Below the pieces are notes generated by a model. It was not told the DNA's origin and searched no databases. It saw only the letters and a list, made by a program, of their open reading frames with translations. A DNA stretch of 64,000 nt from Ovis canadensis. Taxonomy: Eukaryota > Chordata > Mammalia > Artiodactyla > Bovidae. Below are positions 1 to 12,017 of this stretch, one piece after another; within the stretch, counting starts at the first letter, position 1; each line of letters opens with the position of its first letter. The stretch is from contig NC_091249.1 of the NCBI RefSeq assembly GCF_042477335.2, positions 44,314,001 through 44,378,000 of the forward strand, in the 5' to 3' direction. The translations under genes were made by a program, and so were the position numbers.

Positions 1-1114
1 ATTGAGAAAGGTCACATATGCTGACATTTCTTCAAGAAACTGAGAATCCACCTTTAACTTTGGCTCTTTCTCACACTCACTCTAGTCACATAATTCTACT
101 TCAAGTGGACCTAAGGAAGGGATTTCACTCCCTTTTATTCAGTCTTGGAGCTCAGAGTCCTAAATGAGCTTCAAAATTCTAGACAAATGCCAGGGAAATA
201 TTCTGGGGTCTAGACGATGGAATTTCACTGAAGGTTGCATAGACCGTGGAGCAGAATCTATCCAAGTGAATTCTGCCTTCGCAAACACAGGATCTTCTCC
301 ACAAACCCTCCATCTCATCACTAGCCAAATCCTTCCTAGATGTTCATCCCCCTCGTCAGACGTCATTAGAGACTTCATCAACTCCAACAAGTCTAAGCTC
401 TTCCTGGCTTGTGGGACACTCCATCACTTTGTGCTACCCTTGTAACCTGTCTCTGAGCAGATTTTTGAGGTGGAGATCTGCAGGCAGGAAGTATAGGGCC
501 TGCTTTGGTAAGTGATACCCATAGGGAAGGAGGGAATGCAGGACTGGGCAGAGAGAGAGATGCCAGGCTGTGATACAGTCACAACAGGGGCCTTTGTATC
601 CCACTGGAGGCCTGGAGCCGGGACGCCCCACAGAAACCTTCATTGCGGCCGTAAGGCCCAGCCTTTGCATCAATAAATGACTGGACACACATCGTGCTGG
701 GAAAGAGAATGGAACCTTGTCCCGGATGAGACCTTGTCCCTCAGCTCTCCTCTGAGGGCTCTCAGCTGAGAGACATCATCAATCAACAGTCCTAGCAGCT
801 AGAGGAATGAGCGCTCAGGTCTGGAGCGGGGGGTCTGAGTGCCTATTATGGCACCCACCATCCTTTGTTTTTCTTTCTCCTCTCCATGCCCATTTGTCTC
901 CAGATCAGCTCTGCCTCACCAACATCTGTAGTCTCATATCCAGAACCCTGGGGTTTTCCTCCTGATACGCCGCTAACCTCTCTGTTTCACGCATCTGAGT
1001 CTCTCTTTCTCTCCTGAGATATTATCTCTTCTTCAGGTCCCAGTTGTTTGCTGCTCTTGCTGAGCACTCTGTTTGCTGAACTTCTTCCACCTGTGGCATA
1101 AATTAGCACTTAAA
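1..1114. other. Intergenic, no recognised feature
   Basis: I see mixed-composition unique sequence. Short open frames of 76 to 93 codons occur on both strands at 160-688, but none shows a known motif, splice context or composition bias. I recognise no repeat family here. Confidence 0.5.
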
Positions 1115-1612
1115 TAGTGTCTTCAATGGAACGTTACTCAGTCATGGAAAGGAACACATCTGACTCAATTCTAACAAGGTGGATGAACCTAGAGCCTGTT
1201 ATGCAGAGTGAAGCAAGTCAGAATGAGAAAGACAAATATTGTATATTAACGCATATGTAAGGAATCTGGAAAGACGGTACCATTGAACCTATTTGCAGGG
1301 CAGCAATGGAGACATGGACATAGAGAAGATTTGTGGACAGAGCAGTGGGGAGGTGGAAAGGAGAGGGTGGGACAAGCTGCAAGAGTAGCCCTGAAGCATA
1401 GACTTTATCATTTGTAAAACTAGACAGCCAGTGGGAATTTGCCGTATGATGCAGGGAGCTCTGTGACAACCTAGAGGGGTGGGATGCAGTGGGAAGGAGG
1501 TTCAGGAGGGAGGGGACATACGTATACCTATGGCTGATTCATGTTGATGTACGGCAGAATCCGACACAATACTGCAAAGCAATCATCCTCCAATTAAACA
1601 TAAATTTCAAAA
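1115..1612 (+). mobile_element. Ruminant LINE-1 3' end fragment
   Basis: The text runs from the end of the LINE-1 coding region (an ATGGAA-GTTACTCAG-like start) through the G-rich 3' untranslated region typical of ruminant L1. It ends with the characteristic GCAATCATCCTCCAATTAAA-like tail near 1583-1602. It is 5' truncated and carries no intact frame. A loose A-rich tail follows. Confidence 0.7.
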
Positions 1613-1931
1613 TATACACAGTGCCTTTTAGTTGAAGCACCAGTGTCATTGGCTCATGTGCCCGGGGGTGAGGGGACAGGAAGCAAGGGAAGAAAAGGTA
1701 TATTTTCTCCTCATTTGGCTGATGTACTCCTTGAGGGTAAATACCACAGTTTAACTTCTTGTGTACTATACAACATAAAGAGTGCTGTGCATATTGAAAA
1801 TTCGCAGAACCTCCACCAAAAGTATATATTTAGCACCTAATTATGTGCCAAGCAAGCAGTACTCTATGCACTGGGGTTTCGATTGTAAATAAGATAAAGG
1901 TAATCTCAAGGAGATTACATTCTGCTTATTA

Positions 1932-2150
1932 AGAACTGGAGGGGCTTTCCAAGGGACTCAGTGGCAAAGAATTCGCCTGTCAATGCAGGAGACTCAGGTT
2001 TGACCCCTGGGTCGGAAAGATCTCCTGAGGAGGAAATGGCAACAACCCATGCCAGCAGTCTTGGCTGGAGAATCCCATGAACAGAGGAGCCTGGCGGGCT
2101 ACAGTCCATGGGGTCACAAGGAGTCAGATATGACTGAGCTTGCATGCTGG
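1932..2150 (+). mobile_element. Bov-tA SINE
   Basis: The element starts with the tRNA-Glu-like head (GGCTTTCCAAGGGACTCAG), has a box-B-like GGTTTGACCCC near 1998, and runs through the Bov-A body to GTCACAAGGAGTCAGATATG near 2113. It is nearly full length and moderately diverged. Confidence 0.9.
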
Positions 2151-3149
2151 CCTGACACCGATTAAGAACTGGAAGCCAGGTACTTATTTTAACATTTTAT
2201 CACTCATTATCTAGAATTAATACTTGTAAAAAAAACTCTAGCATTAAAGTCATATGTCTTCCTTACCTAGTGAAGACATCTTGAGGCAATGAATTAACCT
2301 GGAAATGTCAGTGATGTAGCATGAATTTGTCACCTTCGTGGCACTCTGATGAGGATGGGGTGGCACCCCACCATGGAGCTCTGCCGACTTGAACTCACGG
2401 CCTCCCAGTCCTCTTCAACAGGGAAAGACAGGTCTCAAGGCACTGGTTCTTTACTGCCTCACCCCTTCTGCTCTAGTTCATGAAGTATAATTAGGCACCT
2501 GGCCTTAAACTAACTGCAAAGGAGGCCAGTGAGTGCAATGGAAAGAATAAACAAGCTCCGAGCACTAACTGTCCCTGTCATAATAGCCAGGCTCTGTTGA
2601 GAACTTCTTTGTGACAGTGCTGTTCTAAGTGCTGAGTTTTATCCAATCATTCCACTGTGGAGGAGGGTCCACATCAAGAATTGTTCTCAGATCCCAGCTG
2701 GGTGTCCTGCAATTCAACCACATTCTGACACTGTCTACCTGAACAAAATATCTGATTTCCCAGGTTAAGGGTTCAGTCCTACAAGACTGCTCCCCCTACA
2801 CCTGCGCCCCCCACCCCCCTCAAATTCAGAGGCCAGTTGCAAAGCCAGATTCACCTGTGCTCCTGTTACAGATTGGAGTTTCCAATAACCCCTTCCCTGG
2901 GTCAATTAATTTGCTGGAGCAGCTCGGGGAACTCAAGAGAAACATTTTACTTATTAGATTACTAGGTGTTTTTTTTTTACATCAGAATGTATACAAAACT
3001 TACCAACAGCCAGATAGAAGAGATGCAGAGGGCAAGGAGGCCATGGAGCTCTTGCCTAGCTGCCCTAGGTCTCTGCTCTAATTGTCCAACTTCCCCCCAC
3101 TCCACCCCTAGGCCACTTAGCAGGAGTTAACAGAAATCTCTGAGTTAAA
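2151..3149. other. Intergenic; weak MIR remnant
   Basis: No gene is visible. The stretch around 2590-2660 (lower-order match to the MIR core, with GTGCTGTTCTAAGTGCTGAG) may be an old MIR in plus orientation. The rest is unassigned. Confidence 0.35.
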
Positions 3150-3290
3150 GCTGGAGAAGGAAATGGCAACCCACTCCAGTATTCTTGCCTGGAAAATCTC
3201 ATGGATGGAGGAGCCTGGCGGACTACAGTCTGTGGGATTGAGTTCAACACGACTGAGCAACTAACACTTTCCCTTTCCCTTTAAGTTAAA
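3150..3290 (+). mobile_element. Bov-A SINE, 3' half
   Basis: It begins inside the element at GGAGAAGGAAATGGCAACCC and continues to the GACTGAGCAACTAACAC end. The tRNA-like head is missing. A pyrimidine-rich CTTTCCC tract follows. Confidence 0.85.
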
Positions 3291-3318
3291 GGGTCCAGAG
3301 ATAAGAAAGAAATCTACC

Positions 3319-3350
3319 AAAAAACAAAACAAAACAAAACAAAACACAAC
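3319..3350 (+). repeat. (AAAAC)n microsatellite
   Basis: Five or so tandem AAAAC units follow an A-rich start. This may be the degenerate tail of a nearby retroposon. Confidence 0.85.
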
Positions 3351-3473
3351 GGAACCAGCTGGGACCTAGAGGGTCACAGATTTGACCTCCAACAGTCTCA
3401 TTATACACTGATTTCACTATATTAGCATATTAAATGACACACCATCAGCCACAACCACACCTTAAAGGCCAAA

Positions 3474-3520
3474 GGGCTTCCCTGGTGGCTCATCCAGTAA
3501 AGAATCTGCCTTCAATGTTG
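3474..3520 (+). mobile_element. Bov-tA SINE head fragment
   Basis: Only the first 45 or so bases (GGGCTTCCCTGGTGGCTCAT and the AAAGAATCTGCC stretch) are present, after which the sequence diverges. A second, more complete copy starts about 80 bases on, so this may be the head of an element interrupted or copied nearby. Confidence 0.7.
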
Positions 3521-3602
3521 ATGAGTAGTTACTTGAAAATAAAGATATATAACGAATTCACATTCTTTGTGCTTCCTAGTTTGACAGCTAGTGTGTGATG
3601 AC

Positions 3603-3792
3603 AAGCCCTGGTGGCTCAGATGGTAAAGAATGCAATGTGGGAGACCCAGGTTCGATCCCTGGGTCAGGAAGATCCCCTGGAGAAGGGAATGGCAACCCAC
3701 TCCAGTATTCTGGCCTGGAGAATCCCATGGACTGTACAGTCCACGGGGTCGCAAAGAGTCAGACACGACTGAGTGACTTTCACTTTCAGGGC
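3603..3792 (+). mobile_element. Bov-tA SINE
   Basis: The head (AAGCCCTGGTGGCTCAG) with an intact B-box GGTTCGATCCC at 3650-3660, followed by the Bov-A body and the ending GTGACTTTCACTTTCAG. A deletion has removed about 16 bases around 3736 (GGACTGTACAGTCC replaces the usual longer segment). Confidence 0.9.
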
Positions 3793-4254
3793 CTAAAACC
3801 AATAAACAGAGGGTGGCACGCTACTCCTGGGAAAAAGTTACTCCTTCCCTGGTTGCCTAGTGCATATCCCACCCCATCATTAGCACCCCCTCACCTCTGT
3901 CTTTACTCTTCAAAATTAAATCCTTCTCACCACATGGGCAAGAAGTTGATCTAAGAACTTAGTTCCCCTCTTCCATTCTTGGGCCACTGAGTAAAGCTTG
4001 TGCTGTGTCCAAATTAGCTTTGGTTTCCTTATCTGGGGGCTCAAACCAACTCTAATGGTAAAAGAACCCTCCCCCTACCAAGGCAGAGGCTAAAACCATT
4101 CTCCCCATTTCTTCATGCATTCACCAACCTGATAGCTCCCTGAATGCCATCTTGGGGTTTTTCTGGGAGGCTCCATTGCACAGACATGATTGATAAAATC
4201 ATTTAAGTCTCCAGGGCCTCTCCCCTCCCCTGAGGTCAGGCGTTGGGGCTTAAA
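3793..4254. other. Intergenic, no recognised feature
   Basis: Pyrimidine-rich unique sequence between SINE copies. I see no gene, motif or repeat family that I can name. Confidence 0.4.
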
Positions 4255-4460
4255 GTGTGTGCTTAATTGCTCAGTGGTGTCCTACTCTTTCCAACTCCAT
4301 GGTCTGTATCCTGCCAGGCTCCTCCATCCATGGGATTTTTCAGGCAAGAATACCGAAGTGGGTTGCCATTTCCTTCTCCAGGGGGATCAGGAATCGAACC
4401 CGGGTCTCCTGTGTCTCCTGCATTGCAGGCGGGTTCTTTATTGAGTCACCAGGGAAGCCT
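4255..4460 (-). mobile_element. Bov-tA SINE
   Basis: Read on the minus strand it starts at 4460 with AGGCTTCCCTGGTGACTCA and ends near 4257. Its 5' end directly abuts the 11-mer AGTCCTGTATG, which recurs at the 5' end of the next SINE. Confidence 0.9.
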
Positions 4461-4635
4461 AGTCCTGTATGTGCCACTGAGCCACTGGGGCAAGTTCCAG
4501 CCCTCTAATCACAGGTTTAATTCTTCTGGTTACCAGTTAGCATCCTTGGACGCTTTCCAAAGGTCATCTCACTAACACGACACAAGGCTCCTTTGACCTT
4601 CCAGCTCCACCTTGTAACATCTCACTCCTCTATAA

Positions 4636-4840
4636 GCAAGTGTTATTCTGTCAGTTGTGTCCGACTCTTTGCGACCCCGTGGACTGTAGCCCACCAGGCT
4701 CCTCTGTCCAAGGGACTCTCTAGGCAAGGGTACTGGAGTAGGTTGCCATTCCCCTCTCCAGGGGATCTTCTTGACCCAGGGATCGAACCCAGATCTCCTG
4801 CATTGCAGGCAGATTCTTGAGTGAGTCACCAGGGAAGCCT
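4636..4840 (-). mobile_element. Bov-tA SINE
   Basis: A nearly complete minus-strand copy with head, B-box (GGGTTCGATCCC read on minus near 4780) and body. Its 5' edge at 4840 also abuts AGTCCTGTATG (4841-4851). Confidence 0.9.
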
Positions 4841-5088
4841 AGTCCTGTATGCGCTGTGCTTGAAAACATTTTTTAAATTGTTGCTGTTTATAACCATCAT
4901 TAGTAGCTCAACCCTTTCAATAAGCTCCCTTTGAACTAAAAAGTCATACCAAAGTCTGTCAAGAACCTTACTATTAAGGTGAAACTATCGATGATTAAAA
5001 TTTTATTGTCTGCCCCCCGCCAAATCCTTACAATGGTAACAGACTATAGAAACAGCCATGTTTTATGAACAGGAGTCTTCAGTGACAG

Positions 5089-5312
5089 AGCTTCCCAGGT
5101 GGCGCTAGTGGTAAAGAACTCACCTGCCAGTGCAGGAGATGTAAGAGACGCGGGTTCGATCCCTGGGTGGGGAAGACACCCTGAAGGCGGGCACGGCAAC
5201 CCACTCCAGTATTCTTGCCTAGAAAATCCCTTGAACAGAGGAGCCTGGCAAGCTACAATCTGTAGGTTTGCAAAGAGTCGGACCTGACTGAAGCAACTGA
5301 GCATGGTGACAG
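5089..5312 (+). mobile_element. Bov-tA SINE
   Basis: A full-length plus-strand copy with head GAGCTTCCCAGGTGGCGCTA, B-box GGTTCGATCCC at 5153-5163 and body ending near the GAAGCAACTGAGCATGG. The intact box makes it one of the less decayed copies. Confidence 0.9.
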
Positions 5313-5446
5313 GAAAGCAAGGTCCTTCCCAAGGGCTCAGGTTTATATACAAGTTTTCTCGTTCCTCCGATGCTACCCTGACTCCTCCTATTCTTGTTTG
5401 CATGAGAACAATGAGACCATAGATAATTGAAATTAGTTCTGCCTTA

Positions 5447-5581
5447 ATGACTCGATGGGCGTGAGTCTGAGTGAACTCCGGGAGTTGGTGATGGACAGGG
5501 AGGCCCGGTGTGCTGCGATTCATGGGGTCGCAAAGAGTCAGACACGACTGAGCGAATCAACTGAACTGAACTGAACTGAAC
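5447..5581 (+). mobile_element. BovB LINE 3' end fragment
   Basis: This carries the last 130 bases of BovB, including GAGTTGGTGATGGACAGGGA and the terminal (CTGAA)n run at 5560-5580. No coding domain remains. It forms an inverted pair with the copy at 5835-5965. Confidence 0.85.
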
Positions 5582-5834
5582 GGTGGGTTAACAAGCTGAA
5601 CAACTTGAGATGCCCACACTAGGTGAGAGAAGAGCCTCTATCGCCACCTGCTGGGCTCCATGGTTTGTATCAGCCTACCCAGTCCCACCACTTAGTCCCT
5701 GATAACAAATCTCTAGCTTCTGGCTTCTTTTCCATATGCCCTCTGACGTTTGTCAATCTCTCTGTTTCAGTTTGGATGGAACATTGTTATGAAAAATAAA
5801 TAAAAACTTCAGCTTTCAGCATCAACTACTCTTT

Positions 5835-5965
5835 CAGTTCAGTTCAGTCGCTCAGTCGCGTCGGACTCATTGCGACCCCATGAATTGCAGCACGCCAGGC
5901 CTCCCTGTCCATCACCAACTCCCAGAGTTCACTCAGACTCATGTCCATCGAGTCGGTGATGCAAG
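5835..5965 (-). mobile_element. BovB LINE 3' end fragment
   Basis: It opens with TTCAGTTCAGTTCAGTCGCT, the reverse complement of the BovB terminal repeat, and runs to ATGTCCATCGAGTCGGTGAT. It is severely 5' truncated. Confidence 0.88.
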
Positions 5966-6104
5966 GATAATAACTAACCACGTTTCCACAGCACTCAGTT
6001 TCTTCCAAGAGCTTTTCATTAAATCTAACTGAAAACACTTCCCAGGATGCAATTTAAAGGGATTATTAACTACATGCCTTGATTAGCCTCTGCATATAAG
6101 ATAA

Positions 6105-6946
6105 ATAAGCAGGGTGAGCTGGAATCAGGATTGCCGGGAGAAATATCAATAACCTCAGATATGCAGATGACACCACCCTTATGGCAGAAAGGGAAGAGGA
6201 ACTAAAAAGCCTCTTGATCAAAGTGAAAGAGGAGAGTGAAAAAGTTGGCTTAAAGCTCAACATTCAGAAAACGAAGATCATGGCATCTGGTCCCATCACT
6301 TCATGGCAAATAGATGGGAAAACAGTGGAGGCAGCGTCAGACTTTATCGTTTTGGGCTCCAAAATCATTGCAGATGGTGATTGCAGCCATGAAATTAAAA
6401 GATGCTTACTCCTTGGAAGGAAAGTTATGACCAACCTAGATAGCATATTCAAAAGCAGAGACATTACTTTGCTGACTAAGGTCCGTCTAGTCAAGGCTAT
6501 GGTTTTTCCAGTGGTCATGTATGGATGTAGGAGTTGGACTGTGAAGAAGGCTGAGTGCCAAAGAATTGATGCTTTTGACCTGTGGTGTTGGAGAAGACTC
6601 TTGAGAGTCCCTTGGACTGCAGGAGATCCAACCAATCCATTCTGAAGGAGATCAGCCCTGGGATTTCTTTGGAAGAAATGATGCTAAAGCTGAAACTCCA
6701 GTACTTTGGCCACCTCATGAGAAGAGTTGACTCATTGGAAAAGACTCTGATGCTGGGAGGGATTGGGAGCAGGAGGAAAAGGGGACAACAGAGGATGAGA
6801 TGGCTGGATGGTATCACTGACTTGATGGACATGAGTCTGAGTGAACTTTGGGAGTTGGTGATGTACAGGGAGGCCTGGTGTGCTGCAGTTCATGGGGTCG
6901 CAAAGAGTCGGACATGACTGATCAACTGAACTGAACTGAACTGATT
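6105..6946 (+). mobile_element. BovB LINE (RTE), 5'-truncated, RT palm onward
   Basis: The copy starts just before the reverse transcriptase palm. The catalytic YADD box is intact at 6160-6171 and in frame with an open stretch to 6645. That stretch includes the thumb and C-terminal RTE region (LKLNIQKTKIMASGP, VVMYGCRSWT). A one-base loss near 6622 (TGCAGGAGATCC for the usual TGCAAGGAGATCC) shifts the frame, and the remaining C-terminal part continues in another frame from 6582 to 6917. The element ends with the (GAACT)n repeat near 6925-6945. Without its endonuclease and 5' part it cannot move by itself. Confidence 0.92.
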
Positions 6947-7844
6947 AGCCTTGGTTGGTAGAATGAATAAATTAGCTGAATAAAAATAATTTTCTTCTTG
7001 TGAATATCCTCATTTTACAAGGTGGGTATTGCTGAAGGTTTTGGTTTCCTGAAAAATATAGTGAGCTGTTACAGTGCTTTTCCAGTTGTATATTGATTTG
7101 TAATGATGTTTGGCATTTAATTTCATACAGCTTTGTGTTTTAGCTATCTGATTATAGAGAAACTATTGATGTGGACGTCTTCAGGGTCTAAATCTAAACT
7201 TTTTTTTCTGGAGCGTTTAAGAGAATAAATGTTTCAATTTAATCAGATAGATTTAAGAAAAGAACAAAAGTTCCCAGTATTTAGAAATTTTCTGAGCGTG
7301 ATCTTTTGCTGTCCCCAAATTCTCCATTCCTTATGTATTCACTGCCACTCAGAGTTATCTGTAAATACATGGTTGGGAAAATGAAGATGCCAAGGCATTC
7401 ACAAATTAGTAGAAAAGACGCAAAATGATTGTTACTGCTGAAACAAATTAGCAAGAGTGGGTGAATGGAATTCAGGACTGAAGATTTATAATTTTTAAAC
7501 ACAAACTATATAGTGTTCCTGAATGGAAAGAGTCCATATTGTAAAAATTCTAATTCTTCCTAAAAATTTTATTAATTTGGTTCAATACAGATCAATATTC
7601 TAGCAGAATTATTTGTTATTTGACATGCTTGATTCTAGAATTCATCTAAAAAAATAGGTAAGAAAAGTCAATTAAAAAATACCTTTTCCATATAATATAA
7701 ATATGTACTCTAAAGATAAAGCATGTAAAACATGTGATAATGTTTCAGAGATAGGAAAACAGATCAACAGAACACTAATCTGTTTGATATGTGAAAACTT
7801 CAGCGAAGAAAAAAAAGTTAGATCTTGACTATGCACCATATGTG
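6947..7844. other. AT-rich intergenic, no recognised feature
   Basis: This is AT-rich unique sequence between two BovB copies in the same orientation. I see no gene or nameable repeat in it. Confidence 0.4.
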
Positions 7845-10682
7845 CGTATGTGACTGGTGAAGCAAGTAAAGTCTGACGCTATAAAAACCAGTGTTGTATA
7901 GGAACCCAAAATGTTAGGTCCATGAATCAAGCTAAATTGGAAGTGGTCATACAGGATATGGCAAGAGTGAACATCAACATTTTAGGAATCAGTGAACTAA
8001 AATGGACTGGAACAGGCGAATTTAACTCAGGTATATATACTACTGTAGGCAAGAACCCCTTAGAAGAAATGGAGCCCTCATAGTCTACAAGAGTTCAAAA
8101 TGCAGCACATGGGTGCAATCTCAAAAAAGACAGAATGCTCTTTGTTTCTAAGGCAAACTATTCAACATCACAGTGATCCAGGTCTATGCCCTGACCAGTA
8201 ATGCTGAAGAAGCTGAACAGTTCTATAAAGACCTACAAAACCTTCTAGAACTAACACCCCCAAAAGATGTCCTTTTCATCATAGGGGATGGGAATGCAAA
8301 AGTAGAAAGTCAAGAGATACCTGGAGTAACAGGCAAGTTTGGCCTTGAAGTACAAAATGAAGCAGGGCAAAGGCTAACAGAGTTTTGCCAAGAGAACCCA
8401 CTGGTCATAGCAAACACCCTCTTCCAACAACACAAGAGAAGGCTCTATACATGGACAACACTGGATGGTCAACACTGAAATCAGATTGATTATATTCTTT
8501 GCAGTCAAAGATGGAGAAACTCTATGTAGTCAGCAATAACAAGATAAGGAGCTGACTATGGCTCAGATCATGAACTCTCTATTGCAAAATGCAGACTCAA
8601 ATTGAAGAAAGCAGGGAAAACCACTGGACCATTCAGGTATGACCTAAATCAAATCCCTTATGATTATACAGTGGAAGTGACAAATAGATTCAAGGGACTA
8701 GATCTGACAGAGTGCCTGAAGAACTATGGACGGAGGTTTGCAATATTGTACAGGAGGTAGTGATCAAAACCATCCCCCAAAAGAAGAAATACAAAAAGGT
8801 AAAATGGAGGTCTAAGGAAAGTAGCTGAGGAAAGAAGAGAAGCTAAAGGCAAAGGAGAAAAAGAAAGATACACCCATCTGAATGCAGAGTTCCAAAGACA
8901 GCAAGGAGAGGTAAGAAAGCCTTCCTAAGAGATCAGCGCAAAGAAACAGAGGAAAACAATAAAATGGGAAAGACTAGAGATCTCTTCAAGAAAATTAGAG
9001 ATAGCAAGGGAACATTTCATGTAAAGATGGGTACAATAAAGGACAGAAACGGTATGGACCTAACAGAAGAAAAAGATATTATAAAGAGGCAGCAAGAAAA
9101 TACAAAAGAATGATACAGAAAAGATCTTAATGACCCAGATAACCACGATGGTGTGATCACTCACCTAGAGCCAGACATTTTGGAGTGTGAAGTCAAGTGG
9201 GCCTTAGGAAACATCGTTACAAACAAAGCTAGTGAAGGTGATAGAATTCCAGCTGAGCTGTTTCAAATCCTAAAAGATACTGCTGTTTAAGTGCACACTC
9301 AATGTGCCAGCAAATTTGGAAAACTTAGCAGTAGCCACAGGACTGGAAAAGGTCAGTTTTCATTCCAATCCCCAAAAAAGGCAATGCCAAAGAAAGCTCA
9401 AACTACTGCACAATTGCACTCATCTCACACACTAGTAAAGTAATGCTCAAAATTCTCCAACCCAGGCTCCAACAGTACATGAACCAAAAACTTCCAGATG
9501 TACAAGCTGGATTTAGAAAAGGCAGAGGAACTAGAGATCAAATTGCCAACATCCACTGGATCATAGAAAAGGCAGGAGAATTCCAGAAAAACATCTATTT
9601 CTGTTTCATTGACTATGCTAAAGCCTTTGACTGTGTGGATCATAATAAACTGTGGAAAATTCATCAAGAGATGGGAATACCAGACCACCTTACCTGCCTT
9701 GTGAGAAACCTGTATGCAGGTCAACAAGCAACAGTTACAACCAGACATGGATCAATAGACTGGTTCCAAATTGGGAAAGGAGTACATCAGGGTATATATT
9801 GTCACCTTGCTAATTTAACTTATATGCAGAGTACATCATGTGAAATGCTGGACTGCATGAAGCATAAGCTGGAATCAAGATTGCAGGGATAACATCAGAT
9901 ATGCAGATGACACCACCCTTATGGCAGAAAGTGTGAGGAACTGAAGAGCCTTTTGATGAAGCTGAAAGAAGAGAGTGAAAAAGTTGGCTTAAAATTCAAC
10001 ATTCAAAAAACTAAGATCATGGCATCTGGTCCCATCATTTCATGGCAAATAGATGGGGAAATAATGGAAACAGTGAGAGACTTTACTTTCTTGGGCTCCA
10101 CAATCACTGCAGATTGTTGCTGCAGCCATGAAAATAAAAGTGCTTGCTCCTTGGAAGAAAAGCTATGACCGATCTAGGCAGCATGTTAAAAAGCAGAGAC
10201 ATTACTTTGCCGACAAAAATCTGTCTTGTCAAAGCTATGGTTCTTTCCAGTAGTCATGTATGGATGTGAGAGTTGGACTATAAAGAAAGATGAGCACCAA
10301 AGAATTGATGCTTTTGAACTGTGGTGTTGGAGAAGACTCTTGAGAGTCCCTTGGATTGCAAGGAGATCCAACCAGTCCATCCTAAAGGAAATCAGTCCTG
10401 AATATTCAATGGAAGGACTGATGCTGAAGCTGAAGCTCTAATACTTTGGCCACCTGATGTGAAGAACTGACTCACTGGAAAAGACCCCGATGCTGGGAAA
10501 GATTGAAGGCAGGAGGAAAAGGGGACGACAGAGGATGAGATGGTTGGATAGCATCACCGACTCAATGGACATGAGTTTGAGCAAGCTCTGGGAGTTGGTG
10601 ATGGATAGGTGAGCCTGGCATACTGTAGTCCATTGGGTCGCAAGGAGTTGGACACAACTGAGAGACTGAACTGAACCGATGC
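7845..10682 (+). mobile_element. BovB LINE (RTE), nearly full length, decayed
   Basis: This is the longest BovB in the window, about 2.8 kb compared with a usual 3.2 kb. In order it carries part of the endonuclease domain (open at 8173-8478, with VLFIIGDGNAKV and NTLFQQHKRRLYTW), the linker with frameshifts and stops (8480-9420), and the reverse transcriptase fingers and palm (9443-9892: GFRKGRGTRDQ, FIDYAKAFDCVDHNKLW, GKGVHQG). A YADD box follows at 9900-9911 but lies in a different frame from the preceding palm, then the C-terminal region and the terminal GACTGAACTGAAC. In the endonuclease motif, GDGN replaces the usual GDWN. Many stops and shifts mean it is dead. Confidence 0.93.
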
Positions 10683-10989
10683 AACATACAGCTATAAAAT
10701 TTCAGAGGAATTAAAGGCTAAATGTAGAAACTGGAAATTGTTGGAAGAAATGTAAGAAGCCATAGAGTCTTGGCAACGGAAAAGGCTCTTGAAATTACAC
10801 ATCATACTCAGAAAATGTAAGTGAGCAGGACCCTGTGGGGCCTTCCCAGAACAAAAAGCCCACCTACCACCTCTGTTCCATGCCCTCTGCCTGCCTTTTT
10901 TGTCTGCAGAAAAATGTTAGTCGAAGGATACATTTAATCATAGAAGCAAGAACATGCAGAAAGTAAAACTGTCAAACAAGACCCTTAAT
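10683..10989. other. Intergenic, no recognised feature
   Basis: A purine-rich stretch follows the BovB end. I recognise nothing in it, although the LTR below may begin inside it. Confidence 0.35.
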
Positions 10990-11450
10990 AAAAGTTGAGC
11001 CGTTAAACAAAGTCAAGGACCTTTAGTTCCTTCTCAAGATCTACAGATAACATCCTGACCCAGGGGTCCTTGAACTGTTTTGCAGATCCTGAAACCTTCA
11101 CCAAGTGGAAGAAGTTAACTTTATGCTGCCCACAAGCATGTAGACCCCAGACCAGTTAGAACCAGAAGCTTGATGATGTTGACTCTCAATTGCCTCACCA
11201 CCAACCAGTGAAAAGAATGTCCATGAGCTGATCACACACCCCACAATACCCTCCCTCACCCTGTCTTAAAAACCTTTCCCTGAAAGCCTCTAGTGAGTTC
11301 AGGTCTATTAAACACTAGTTGCCCTGGACTCCTTGTTTGATACCCTCCAATAAACTCTGCACTTTTCTTCACTACAGCCCACTGTCAGTACATTGGCCTC
11401 ACTGTACTTGTGCAAATGGACCCAGGTTTGGTTTGGATTTAATAATATAA
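10990..11450 (+). mobile_element. Solitary retroviral LTR-like element
   Basis: The stretch has the layout of a ruminant endogenous-retrovirus LTR: TTAAAAACCTTTCCCTGAAA at about 11266, an AATAAA signal at about 11349 followed by a T-rich and CA-rich region, and a later ACCCAGGTTTGGTTTGG motif. I see no gag, pol or env beside it, so it would be a solo LTR. The boundaries and family are uncertain. Confidence 0.45.
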
Positions 11451-12017
11451 GCACGCAGGAAAGGTCTAACCTACTTCACCACACTCAGATGTTTAACTGG
11501 CTCTCAGGCTCCTAAAAAGACATCTTTCCTCCAGATACAGCATTGCCTACAGTGGGATTTAAGGAAAGTCCACAAATCTCACTTACTGCACACCTTATGC
11601 TACAGGCTAGCAAGGAAACAACTGTGTGCCAAGTACACCCAAACCTAAGTAAGGCCCCGCATGCTCTAAGTAGACCCACTTTCCAGACCCACAGAACAAG
11701 AGGGGCTCCCAAAACAGTAACTTCAGACACCCCAACTTCATTAGAACTGTGGCCCATCTCTCCCCAAAAGATCACTAGCACTAATCTCATTGGGAATTAC
11801 ACCCCTGTTTACTTTCAACACCACCAGAAATTCAAGCTTCCCAGGGCATCAGGGAAAACTCAGCCACAGGCAGATCCCTAGTCTTACTTAATCCAAACTT
11901 CCACATCCTCCCCCACACCTCCAGCTGTACAAGTTACAGAGCCTAATGTGAAAAGAAAATGGGGATTCCTGTTCAAAAATTAGTAAGAATTTCCTGTTGG
12001 TAACAAGGCATTAAATT
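11451..12017. other. Intergenic, overlapping open frames of no known family
   Basis: Open frames of about 112 codons (plus, 11543-11881) and 92 codons (minus, 11512-11790) overlap. Neither has a recognisable domain, and opposite-strand overlap of this kind is usual for GC-balanced non-coding DNA. Confidence 0.35.

Noticed and set aside
11512..11881. Overlapping open frames after the LTR-like element as retroviral remnants
   Set aside because: No retroviral motif could be seen in either frame.
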